Positions 21,163-32,339 of a stretch of 64,000 nucleotides of DNA are shown piece by piece. The first letter of the stretch is position 1. Each line of letters opens with the position of its first letter. Both the position numbers and the translations under genes were made by a program. Under the pieces are notes generated by a model that had not been told where the DNA came from, did not search any database, and saw only the letters and a program-made list of their open reading frames with translations. The stretch comes from Hyaloperonospora brassicae (Eukaryota; Oomycota; Peronosporomycetes; Peronosporales; Peronosporaceae). The stretch spans positions 162,166 through 226,165 of the forward strand of contig CANTFL010001447.1 in the NCBI GenBank assembly GCA_947650285.1, in the 5' to 3' direction.

Positions 21163-22365
21163 ATGGCTTTGCCACCCAATGAGTCTCGGACTCTTTCCTC
21201 TTACCTCGACTTCGACGAGGATGTGGACTATGGTAGTGATACCAGTGTCCATGGAGATGACGGGATATCATCCCACTCCGCTGTACCTGAGGTTCGTCCT
21301 CTTACAGCATCGAATCCGTTCGTTGAACGTGGTGATATCACCGCGCCAGTGGCGCAGCATCATACAACAGATGCAGATGAGAACATCATCACGAACCCGC
21401 TCGACGAGAAACAGCAGCTGATCCGTCAGCGTGAGGAGCGTGCTCTACGTCGCACTCATACCCAGGCGGTTATTCGAAACCGGAGTGGTTACGTGTTCTC
21501 AACACCAGACGTGGAGCAACGCCTCCGTCAAACGGAAGGCCGTAGCCTTTCAACATGGGCCATTGGCCCCGAGGCTACGTCGCCAGAAGATATCGCCTTT
21601 CGCAGGGCTCTAAATGAGAGGTATCTCGAACCAGCCTTTACCACGCAAGGTCAGTACCTTGCACACCTTGAGAGTCTTTCTCGTGGTGTTTCGGTTCGAC
21701 CGATAAAGGGCGTGCCCATCTTGTTGTTCGCTGGCGAACTGCCCGAGGAGGAGGATAATGAGTTCATCCGTTGGGTATACCGCAAGCGGCATCTTAGCAG
21801 TGTGCCAACGCTGCGGGCCAGCGCCGATGTGGCTGACGTTCGTCTGGAACGGAAGCTCCGGTTCGAGTATGCCAAGCTCAAGGCCAGAGGCCAGTTGCGT
21901 ACACGTACGCGTTATGCTCCGGCTACAATGGTAGCCACGGGTCACGACCCTAAGGTGCGGAGCAACACGCCGCCTCCCACCACTATTGGTGAGAAGCGTT
22001 CTCGCTCGCAAGGCGACCCTGGCCACGATGTTCAAAAACATACACGGCGTAAGGGCAGTCCTGCCGAAGGGGCATCTCATACCTCCACGAGTTCTCCGAC
22101 TCCGGGTACCCTCGCCACTTCACCAGATACTGGTATTGGCCACGACGACGACGTCGCTGAAGGATTTTCTCCACATGGAACTGGTGGTTCCCTTGCTCAT
22201 CGAGCAGCGTCGGTGGCGGTCGGGGTACCGAAGGAGGAGCATGAGAAGGTGCTCCGTGAGCTGAGTGGTCTCCGAGAGACATTGGGTAAGACCCAGAATG
22301 AACTCGGCGCGATGCAAGCCCGTGTTCAGGCGTTGGAGTTGGCCTTAGCCCGTGTGGATGGTTAG
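21163..22365 (+). pseudogene. Antisense frame of the inserted circle, 3'-truncated
   Basis: 400 codons, corresponding to residues 1-400 of the 433-aa antisense product of the intact copy. It stops early because CAG has become TAG at 22363-22365, just after the predicted coiled coil. The same stop is seen in the outer element (19664-19666, minus). It overlaps the integrase/chromodomain end of pol on the other strand. The start context (AACACC ATGG) is favourable. Confidence 0.85.
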
Positions 22366-25300
22366 CTTGACCTCCTGGTTCGGATGCAACAGTCGACGTC
22401 AAGGCCTTATTTCCAGGCGCAAGGGCCTCCGAGTTCACATGAGACGGGTCCCGATACGGCTTAAGCAAGCCAACGTAGAACACTGGGTGCGTGCGCAGTT
22501 TGCGCGGAAGGTTGAGCGTGTACGCCAATCCCTTCTTAGCGATGCCCGTGAACGGTCCAATGAAGCGCGGACGCAACTTTGTCTTGAAGACAGCAGAGAC
22601 TACATTTGTAGGTAGGTTTTTAGCATTGAGTAGAACCTGGTCTCCGACCTTATAACGTTCAATACATCCTCTGCCTTTAACATCAGCTTGCTCCTTTTGT
22701 CTATCTTGGCTATCAGCCAGTGCATCACGCACGTGTCGTAACACATTCAAGCGCGTTGCGAGGAACTCGCTTACCTGTTTATGAACAGTGGCAGGGCTTA
22801 TATCTGCAAGCCGATCGGCCATCTCTCCCCCACCAAGCCCTGAACCACGCAGTGGTAGCGTTAACGGAACGCGAGGGTATGTGAGACCGTTCACGTGGAA
22901 CGGAGTAAAGCCTGTAGAGGCGTGAACAGCGTTATTTAACGCAAACTCAATAACAGGGAGCATCGAACTCCAACGTTTTGGTGTATTAGCGCAAACACTG
23001 CGTAATATATCACCGATAACGCGATTGACTCGCTCGGTTTGACCATCTGTCTGCGGATGATCCGCTGTGGACATGTCCAAACGTGTGCCGAGCACCTTGA
23101 AGATGGACTTCCAAAACTTCCCAGTGAAGCGAGGGTCTCGGTCAGAGACAATTGCCACAGGCAAGCCGTGTTATCGAAACACTCGATCGATAAACATCGT
23201 AGCTGTACCTTCACCATCAATGGTATCCGGCACAGCCGCCAAGTGAGCCATCTTGCTCAAACGGTCAACAAAGACCACAATACCCGTATTGCCTTGCCCA
23301 TCTTTCGGCAGACCGAACATGAAATCCATGCTGATGGACTCCCAGCACCCAGAGGGTATAGGGAGACTAGCGAGCGGCGCAGACGCATGAGCTGAGGGTT
23401 TCACCCGTTGACACGTTTCGCACGTACGCACATATGTGCTTACCCATTTGTAAAGTTTGGGCCACCAATAATATTGGCTCATGGCGCTATATGTCTTTTC
23501 TCGACCGAGATGACCGCTCACCGCAGTATCATGCGCCTCATAGAGGATGCGATACTTCAATTCCTCATCATGAGGGACAACGATACCGGGAGTATCCTCC
23601 ATATCTGTGCTATAGCACAACAGGCCTTGATCGATGGAATATCGATGTAGCCTCGCACGCAAACGTGCCGACAATTTAATGTCTGAGTCGTTAAACTCCT
23701 CGCTCCCCAGAGCACGTAGCAAAGCTACACAATGTTCATCTTTGGAATATGCCGAACGAATGAGGTCTGTGACCGATGATGATAGAGTCGTAACATGAGC
23801 AAGATCATAGTCAGGCCTGCGTGACAACGCATCAGCCAAAGCATTCTGCTTGCCCGGCTTATACTTCACCTCGAAGTTGTATTCCGCAAAGAATGAGAGC
23901 CAACGGGCCATTCGCTGAGATAGATGTGGCGACTGGGTCGCAGTGCGTAATGACGCATGATCTGTAAAGATCACAAAAGGCTTAGAGCCAAGCAGATGAA
24001 CTCTGAATTTAACTAAAGCATACTTCATTGCAAGTAGCTCTTTGTCATGAACTGGATAGTTCTTTTCAGCTGCTTTCAACTGCCGGGACTCAAACGCAAT
24101 GACGCGTTCCCGTCCATAATTATCTGTTTGTAACAGAGCACTGCCGATGGCAAAGTCAGATGCGTCACAGACGACACTGAAAGGCCGATCAGGATCGGGC
24201 AAAGCCAAGATTGGCGCATGAAGAAGACTCTCTTTTACAGCCGTAAAGGCTTCCTGCTCGGTGTTCGTCCAACACCATTCCACATCCTTTTTAAGGAGAT
24301 TGGATAATGGTCGAGCCATGTCTGCATAGTTTGCACTATACTTGTGCAAGTAATTGGCAAGGCCAAGCCACTTACGTAAGTCCTTCTGGTTCTGAGGAAC
24401 CGGCCAATCGACTATGGCTTTTATCTTAGCGGAATCCGCTCTAAGACCACGCTTCCCAATGAAGCACCCTAAAAAGGGAATCTCTTGTGCACCAAAGATG
24501 CACTTAGAGGCGTTGGCATACAACTTGTTTGTGAGCATGCACTCGAGCACTGCTCGTAAATGGTCGATGTGATTATCCACATCAGACCGGCCGTTCATAG
24601 CACGACTATGGACAAAGATGTCATCAAAGTAGGTCTGTGCATAACCTCGGTGAGGCCGAAACAGTTGCGTCACAAGACGATTGAACGTAGCTGGCGCGTT
24701 TGACAAGCCCTGTGGCATAACTAGCCACTCCCAGAGCATACCGCTCGGGGTACTAACCGCTGTTAGCGGAATATCTTTCTCACGCATGAGTAATTGGTAA
24801 TAACCATCGACTAAATCGAGTGCACTGTACATCGTACATCCCACCATATTGTTCTGAAGAACATATTTCCGAGGAATTGGTGTCTGAGCCGGGGTCGTGG
24901 CAGTATTAAGCTTATTGTAAGCATGAACAATGCGCCACTTTCCATTGGGCTTTCGAACACAAAATGTGGGCGTGGAATGAGGAGATTTGCTCTCACGAAC
25001 CATGCCCGCTGCGTGCTTTGCACGAAAGAAGTCGCCAATGACGTCGCACTGTTCCTTCGGTAAAGGCCACTGCCGTGTTACGCAGTATTTAGTTCCAGGA
25101 ACCAATGTCAATTTCATGACGTACACCTCTATCGGGAGGTAAGACGGACGGTGGGTTGTGACACACCACGTCCTGAAACTCATTTACCAAAGGATAGAAC
25201 GGATCAAGAGGATCCTTAAGGATCGAAGATCCACTACGGGCATCCAATGCCGCCTTTGTGTCCTCAAGGACAGACTCGTCCAATAACGAGGATGAGTTCA

Positions 25301-26618
25301 ACTCAATATCTGGTCGAATGACCACTAACTCGGATAATTCTCCTGCCTGTAAGACTTGGCTAAATTCGCCGTCAGACATTTCGTCTAGTTCAAAGAGAGT
25401 ATCCAAAGATGGAAGAGTCTCAAGACTAATATTGCCATCGATCTGGCCAGTCAACCCATTGACAAGTGTATATAGTGTATTATTACTATTATCACTTCGT
25501 GACTTCTTAGACGTTGGGCGCTTCACAGTTGCCAACTTACGCTGGAATCGTTTCCTCACAGAAACCGTACGCCTCCTAGAGGCTGGGACAGTCGGGTCCC
25601 CGTGGTTGCTACTTGTCTTAGCACGCTCTAGACGAGAGCTCATGTCTTGAACGACATCTGGTGAAGTGTTACGTAACTCAAACACTTCACCCAGTGGATT
25701 TACACGGACCACTTCACGTACAGCATTCGGGCCTAGCCCTGAACGCTCTGGCTTCTCGCCATCAATGTCATTACCGACATTCAGTGAGGTGCCATCACGG
25801 CCGCCCTCACTCTGTGTAATTTCACGTGCCACCGCACTGACATCATGGGAATTACTTCCTGTATGTCCCGACCGTAGGCCAACCATGCTTGACGCATGCA
25901 GTGACTCATTATCACAACGAGTATCACTCAACGGAGTACAACTCTCTTCAAACACATTAGAAGAGCTCCGCTCAACATTCATGTCATAGACAGTCGAGTT
26001 AATCAACTCCGACATACCAATGTCCAGCACATTAACATCTTCCGTCAATGGCTCGCGCCAATAGCGCTTTTGTTGCCTAGCAAAGGTGGGTTCATGACTC
26101 TCCAAAACTCCACTAGGAACATTGCGCGTTGCGCCTAAGGTCTTAGACCTCTAATCGATCCATGGTTCATGGCGCTCAAGCCATGCCATGCCTAGGATGA
26201 GATCGTATCTCGAATCCAAGTCAAGGAAGAGACAGCGTTCTGTGCTATCAAAGTCCAAAAACCTCACGCCCAAGTTCAACGGAACTTTAGGCACAGTAAC
26301 GCGACTACCCGTCGCTAAACGAACAGTGATGGAATCACCATCGTGCGCTTTGAGCGCCTCAGCATATTGCTGACTCCCCTCAAGGGAACGGCGTCTAGCA
26401 TAGTTGCATGACGCCCCAGAATCGATTAATATCGACCAGTGCTTCTCAAAGCCTTTAACTATCGCCTCAGCGACTAACAAGCCAGACTTGTATCCACGCT
26501 CTGTGATTGCTGGCACGGGGCTCTATGGGGCTAAGCCCTGTGTCGCTCTACCTCGTAGAGAAGTGACAGAACTCAGTTCTACCCCAGTAGGCCGCCCCGC
26601 GCCTACTGGGTGTCGACG
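21983..26618 (-). pseudogene. pol: Pol of the inserted circle, inactivated
   Basis: Same domain order as the outer copy. The frameshift heptamer lies at 26624-26618. Defects are TAG at 26153-26151, one extra base near 25106 and TAA at 23173-23171, all at the same positions as in the outer element. The chromodomain Trp codon that is TGA in the outer element is intact here, and the frame ends at the normal stop 21983. Residues near that Trp (WRYEMPL) match the outer copy, not the intact one (WEYEIPL), so the inner and outer copies are sisters. Confidence 0.93.
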
Positions 26619-27949
26619 TTTCCCCGTGCCATACCAAGTTTCTGGTTGAGGCTGGGGTTTCGACCCGTAGGAGTCGGTCGTTGCTTACGCAAAGGACAAG
26701 TGGGACGTAGATGTTTAGTGCTTCCGCACATGTAACAGCGTCTCACCTCCTGTCGTTGCTCGGCAACATGAAGCCCAGCTTCACCTTCATCTTCAGCGTT
26801 GCTGAGATCCATCGGTTCGGGCTTACAGTAAGCCGAGCTACTTGCTGATGTTGCCCTCGCATAGCTTGGGTTGTACCCATTCCAACCAAGTCTGGCCGAC
26901 TTGAAGTTATGCTCAGCATTCTGAGCGATGCTCACAGCCTCCTCAAAAGTCGAGGGATGGACTCGAAAGACCTCGGTCCTGGCAATGCCAGTGCGAAGAC
27001 CTTCCATGAAGACTGTCACGTAGACGGTCTCAGGGAGATGGTCGGACTGCATGGCAGCCATCAGAGTTCTCAACTCCTGGACATAGTGGCCAGGGTCGCC
27101 TTGCGAGCGAGAACGCTTCTCACCAATAGTGGTGGGAGGTGGCGTGTTGCTCCGTACCTTAGGGTCGTGACCCGTGGCTACCATTGTAGCCGGAGCATAA
27201 CGCGTACGTGTACGCAACTGGCCTCTGGCCTTGAGCTTGGCATACTCGAACCGGAGCTTCCGTTCCAGACGAACGTCAGCCACATCGACGCTGGCCCGCA
27301 GCGTTGGCACACTGCTAAGATGCCGCTTGCGGTATACCCAACGGATGAACTCATTATCCTCCTCCTCGGGCAGTTCGCCAGCGAACAACAAGATGGGCAC
27401 GCCCTTTATCGGTCGAACCGAAACACCACGAGAAAGACTCTCAAGGTGTGCAAGGTACTGACCTTGCGTGGTAAAGGCTGGTTCGATATACCTCCCATGT
27501 AGAGCCTGGCGAAAGGCGATATCTTCTGGCGACGTAGCCTCGGGGCCAATGGCCCATGTTGAAAGGCTACGGCCTTCCGTTTGACGGAGGCGTTGCTCCA
27601 CGTCTGGTGTTGAGAACACGTAACCACTCCGGTTTCGAATAACCGCCTGGGTATGAGTGCGACGTAGAGCACGCTCCTCACGCTGACGGATCAGCTGCTG
27701 TTTCTCGTCGAGCGGGTTCGTGATGATGTTCTCATCTGCATCTGTTGTATGATGCTGCGCCACTGGCGCGGTGATATCACCACGTTCAACGAACGGATTC
27801 GATGCTGTAAGAGGACGAACCTCAGGTACAGCGGAGTGGGATGATATCCCGTCATCTCCATGGACACTGGTATCACTATCATAGTCCACATCCTCGTCGA
27901 AGTCGAGGTAAGAGGAAAGAGTCCGAGACTCGTTGGGTGGCAATGCCAT
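26603..27949 (-). pseudogene. Chance in-frame fusion: outer antisense frame joined to inner gag
   Basis: A 448-codon frame. Residues 1 to about 288 are the N-terminal part of the outer element's antisense product (start 27949, MALPPNES). At about 27087 it crosses the insertion junction and continues in frame as the inner gag (YVQELRTLM... to the zinc knuckle [14 protein letters not shown], stop 26603). It joins a coding piece of the outer element to one of the insert and is an accident of the insertion, though it is open and might be expressed. Confidence 0.88.
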
Positions 27950-28039
27950 GGTGTTTCGTGTTTAGCAACCGCGAGGTTAAACACACACACACCGACCTCT
28001 TCGAGGACAGAAGCCGATTGACGTTTGGTGGTAACGTCA

Positions 28040-28055
28040 GTCTGGTGGGGGAGGG
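28040..28055 (+). other. Polypurine tract of the outer chromovirus
   Basis: GGTGGGGGAGGG ends directly before the 3' LTR start TGTAAC at 28056. That is the expected position and composition for the plus-strand primer of reverse transcription. Confidence 0.85.
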
Positions 28056-28531
28056 TGTAACGGGGTTACACGTCGGCTGGTAGTCGACGATAGGTGTGGT
28101 GCACACAAGAGAGGGGGTTACCCTATAAAGTAATTTTAGAACACAGTGAGTGTATCAATTGTTGAAGACCGATGTCTGTCATCAATTAATTGCGAATCTT
28201 TTAAGAGGTTATTTAGGGCAGGTTAAATACGTTGTTCTAAGGTGTTCTTTTAGGCTAATTAAAGAAATAAAAATTCAGTTCCCCTTTTGATCAGTAAGAG
28301 ACACGTGCCTCACGAGGCGTATTTGATCGGTAGGAGCTAGCAATACCTGTGAAGGTAGCTACTCCTGAGCACTCTGTGCTGTGATTCTTTTGAATCGTTT
28401 GGTCTCTTAGGAACGGGGACCGTAAGCCCTCTGAGCTTGTTGACTCGCTGAGTCGGGTTCGTAGAACCAAAGTTGCTCGTAAGAGCGTTAAAGTCTTCCT
28501 CTGACTTAAAGAGCTGTGTAGCTCCGCTACA
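28056..28531 (+). repeat. 3' LTR of the outer chromovirus
   Basis: 476 bp. It differs from the 5' LTR by several substitutions and small indels (for example GCGAATC for GCGAGATC near 28190, and an extra A near 28491), so the outer insertion is older than the copy at 35175. It is followed by the target duplication CTCAC. Confidence 0.95.
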
Positions 28532-28536
28532 CTCAC
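28532..28536. repeat. Target site duplication CTCAC, right
   Basis: Matches 13853-13857 exactly. LINE sequence resumes here. Confidence 0.92.
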
Positions 28537-29092
28537 ACTAAGTACAGTCGGCCATTCTGATACGGAGTTATCCGCAAATTGACTAATTTCGGGTAAAATC
28601 CGGCCCGTGCTGATAAAGAAGTGTTGTGACCGATTTATCGCGTTCCCATTCTGCTACACGCCGGTAAGAACAAAGTAACCGGTCTGTAGTTCTGGCAAGT
28701 TGTTGACCGAGACGGATGAAATGTTCTTGCCGCAATTTCTACATATTTCTCTCAATCTATTGCGCCCGGGTGAAGTAGTGCCTTTGCGTGCGTCGTCGTA
28801 TGGCGTGCCAAAGCCGCGCCCGGCGCTACTTGACCCATTTGCAGACGCTTTAAATGCAGGTCTTACATTTGGCAACTTCTCAATATCAAGAAGTAGGCTC
28901 AAATACCTGACCAATAGCCACGGCATCCGTTTCGTCGACCAGTTCAGTTATAACTCGGTCTGAATGTGTATAATTCATGGGATACGTCACCCGCTCGTGG
29001 CCGAAATGCAGACAAGGCCGGCCCGCGCCTCGTAAGTAAAGAACTACCTCCTGATGATCTGAGTGCTGAGATGGAACGCACGCTTCGATTCA

Positions 29093-29886
29093 TTAAACGC
29101 GGTCCGCCCACGTTAAGGGTACGTAAAAACGATCGATGTGACTAGCCCTTCCCCCTTCCCAGTGTTTAAAATGACCCCTAAGGTCATTCGTCCCGCCGTC
29201 CTCCGCATGGTCTCGCAGCACCCTCGCGTCAACAAAACCCACTACTGCCATCACTCTGTCCAGGGCCGGGCTATCCGACCGGTGTGAACGCTGATGTCCA
29301 TACCGATCAATAAAGGGACTTTGCACGCAATCATATCCCCAGTAATGATCGTGTTCTGGGGTCTATCTTCCGATATAGGAGAAAAGTAAAAAATAATGAT
29401 CGCGTTCCTACGTGAGATAAGGAGCATACACCGTAACGAGTACGCCCTCTCTATTGGAAATAGCGATCATCCGGATGCTCCATTCCTCCGAATGCTTCAT
29501 TTCTCCGGATGCCAGGCCGTCGCGCGCGCCGCATAGTGAGGGCGAGATAAACCGATACGCCGCCTTACTTAGCCGTTTCAGTACCCCAGTAAGACAACGT
29601 TACGCTGGGGTCTAAATACTTTTCCCACATACGTACCCAATGATAATCTAACGGCCGCCTCTGCTTCCGTGTGCCCATGAGTTTCCTGAATGCACCACGC
29701 CAGCGGAAGCAGTCGCTGAGGCTGTTGCTGCCACGCCGACATCCAACCGGACTGAAGACTGCCCTTAAAACCCCTCACATTTTGGGAAATGTACAGCGTG
29801 TCTCCGACCTGACTCCCGTGTGAATTTCCCGACGCCTCAGGGTAAAGTCCCCCAGTTCCAAAGCAGACGATGCCGTCCGTAAGCAT
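29093..29886 (-). pseudogene. LINE AP-like endonuclease remnants
   Basis: The frame 29578-29886 has ISQNVRGFKGS...W and CIQETHGHTEAEA, the N-terminal motifs (NVRG, QETH) of the exonuclease-endonuclease-phosphatase fold used by LINEs to nick target DNA. The frame 29093-29326 carries DRVMAVVGFVDARVLRDHAED and HWEGGRASHIDRFYVP, the C-terminal D-[AV]-R and SRIDRFYV motifs (Arg changed to His). They lie in the expected order but in different frames. Confidence 0.82.
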
Positions 29887-30244
29887 CTGCTGTATCTAGA
29901 GATATGCGACGAAGACTCGTAGCAATACGCACCCGTGGCTGCTCTTAAAATTACAGTAAGCTCACCTGATCAGCAGGAGCCAAAGCTGTCACGAAGTAAT
30001 TGACTAGCTACGCCCGTCCACGTGATGTCCCTCCGACGGTCATAATACCTATTGTAGGCCTGATTGGAAAGTAGTAGGCGACAGTGACACCGGAGTTGCT
30101 CCGAAGGAAGCAAAGGTCTGTCACCGTATCCCGTCAGCGCATAAATTTACTTGTCGAATAGAATAGCGCAGAGAAACTGTTTCTCAGCCATATGCGCAAA
30201 CTAGGGTCACACAATTAAAAGCTGTCATCCCCGGCGTAGTTAGA

Positions 30245-30685
30245 CTACTTGAGCCTGCGCCTGTAGTCCATATTTTCGACGAGCGGAGCAAGCATAGACT
30301 GTGAGATACCCCGCTTTGTATTGGATATCCAGTTATCAAGCCACAAGACGGTATGGGAATCTTCTACCCAATGCCTGTAAGCGTGGCGCCCAGATAGTAG
30401 ACATTCCCGCCGCCACTGTGTTGTCCACTCCACGAGCACTTGATCAGCTAAGCTGGCAAGAAGTTCGTCCGAGAAGACAAAATGCCGCACGTGATACAAC
30501 AGAACGCCCGGCTCCCGTCGTGCAGTTGTCATCCAAGCCTCGGTGTCACTGTGAACAAGAGGATACGGCGATGTAGCCGTCAGTGTCCAATCAAGGCTAA
30601 GAGCCTGCCTAACCGCCTGCCACTCCTCGAGATCAACGCGCTCGTACATTACATTGAAAAGTGGCAAATTAAATACCTTACCCAC
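30245..30685 (-). pseudogene. Unassigned LINE segment between OTU-like and endonuclease parts
   Basis: 146-codon frame in the LINE orientation with Trp/His-rich segments (EWTTQWRRECLLSGRHAY, HTVLWLDNWI). Not recognised. It could be part of the same protease-like domain or a spacer of the long LINE polyprotein. Confidence 0.4.
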
Positions 30686-31167
30686 TCAACTCTTTTTGAG
30701 ATGAGAAGCGGCAGATTCGTCGGAGACACCGAAACCCTCTGACCCGTCGTTCCCCTGAGGATCTCCGAGGCCACGATTACGAGCTACACCCTACTCATCC
30801 TGAGTTTACCCGAAGCGACGAGGCAAAAAGCGCAAGCTGCAATAAGTGCGTACCCGAAGAAGAAGCGAATAAACTTTCCGTAGTGCACGATGAGGGAGGT
30901 GGTGCTGCCGTCTGTACGATGGGGACCCCCTTCCCTGAAAATTACTGAACAAGGTCAGCCTTTACGCAAAGCTCCGTCTGTGCGACGCAGAACGAAGCAT
31001 CCGCGATGTGAATCCCAGGTTGGCCAGGGGCCGGAGCGTCTGAATCATCCGTAAGGACCAAAAGAGTCGTCCCACTGTCCGTATGCAAACAGGCCGAGTA
31101 ATGCCGGCCCCAAAACCTGAGAATCAGCAGTGGCTCCCGAGTTTGCCCGATTTTATCCGCCTGTAGA

Positions 31168-31785
31168 TCATTGATGCACCCGAAGACCGTCCGTTAATCT
31201 TCTGTAGCCGACTCCACGACCTTGCCGTGCTTTGTCTCCGTCTGATGGAGAAATTTTTCGGCATCTCCACTGGTCCCTACCATCTCCAAAGTGCAAATCA
31301 TAAATGGTGCGCTGGAGAAAAGTGGCAGCAATACCGAGCGTGTCACTCACGCCCCATACATCGACCGGAACTACGGGCTCCCGGTCTGAAGGGCTGTTCG
31401 CAAAGTCCAGAAGAAACCACCGGAGTTGGGTCGCCGACTCTTCTACGAACATCGTCGGCCACCCGCGGCCAACATTCGTCAACGCATGGATTCGCAAGTC
31501 ATGCGCGAGCTGATCATTCAGGTACAGAAGCCCCGCGTATTTGATAGCCCGTTTGATATTGGCTGTAGGGAGCTCCAGGTCCTTGGTAGGCGCATCCAAG
31601 GCGGCGTCAGAGGCCGCCTGTGCGACAGCCATCTCCATACAATTACCCGTTGCCGGAGTGTTTACTTCGCGTAGAACCAGAATGCGCAAAGCTCCCTCTC
31701 GTTGAGGGGTTCGGCCGGAGGAAGCGGCTTCAATAATACAGGTTGCCGGTCCGAGGACCGCAGCTGACTCAGCAAGCGATCGCAA
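31168..31785 (-). pseudogene. OTU-like cysteine protease segment of the LINE
   Basis: 205-codon frame. NTPATGNCMEMAVAQA resembles the catalytic Cys box of OTU proteases (pxxGnCxxxAvA). About 120 residues on, WGVSDTLGIAATFLQRTIYDL resembles the conserved WG...L..A...L.R.I.VL that carries or precedes the catalytic His region. OTU proteases cleave ubiquitin and some viral polyproteins. The assignment rests on these two motifs and spacing, so it is tentative. Confidence 0.5.
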
Positions 31786-32339
31786 CGAATTTACTTCTGT
31801 CGTCGCTTATTCAATATGACCGGTCCTGACAGTACCGGCACAGAGCCCCGTATCGTCGCCACTTGTTTTCTAGCCCTCTATTTAGGCGTGAGCTCGGAGA
31901 CAGACTGTTGGATACTTGGTGCCTCGTCCGCAGGTAAGCTGTCTACCGCAATGAGTCCTGCTATGTTGGAGGCCCTGCCTATTCCGGAGACAGACGCCGG
32001 CAAAGAACTGTCATGACCTAAATCCTAAAGGACGCGATACCCGCTCGAACTGGTACGAGGAAGAGACATCGAGATCTGTGGGGCGAAAACACGCGTTACT
32101 CCCCCATTTTGGGCGAGTCGACCATGGTTTTTCTTTCCATTGTCGCAATTACGGTTGTGATGGCTCTGCGTGCGAGACCGGGTCAGCATTAACTGGACAG
32201 TCATTACCGTCAGGGAGCCGGAGCGTGACATCATGAGGGACACTAACGACGTCTTCCTAGACCTCTGCCGTTACCGCTGCCTGGGCCGCCTCGTCTGCCG
32301 ACCGCTGTGCTTGAAGCCGTCTATCCGCCATTTGACGCA

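Larger units (their letters stand above)
19987..27087 (-). mobile_element. Inside-out chromovirus copy: inserted one-LTR circle
   Basis: Reading right to left: gag codons after the break (from 27087), pol, 3' region with antisense frame, a single LTR (21056-20581), leader, and gag N-terminal part ending at 19987. The element is therefore permuted and opened within gag. Its length of 7101 bp equals 7591 (intact copy) minus one 476-bp LTR minus 14 bases of gag that are missing at the ends. The host element lost 17-18 bases at the junction, and no target duplication is seen. Confidence 0.9.
13858..28531 (+). mobile_element. Outer Ty3/gypsy chromovirus, interrupted by an inverted copy
   Basis: Outer element in plus orientation: 5' LTR 13858-14333, gag, pol up to 19986, then resuming at 27088 with the 3' part (antisense frame N-terminus, polypurine tract) and 3' LTR 28056-28531. 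Removing the 7101-bp insert leaves 7573 bp, and 18 bases of the standard sequence are missing at the insertion point; together these make 7591, the length of the intact copy at 35175. Gag is open; pol has three stops and one frameshift. The target duplication CTCAC proves the two ends belong together. Confidence 0.93.

Noticed and set aside
19987..27087. Simple inversion between two neighbouring elements
   Set aside because: Inverting the segment does not restore two elements. The ends of the insert belong together within gag, and the outer halves belong together across it, with matching lengths and target duplication.
19987..27087. Ordinary nested integration by integrase
   Set aside because: There is no LTR at either border, no target duplication, only one LTR, and small deletions at both joins.
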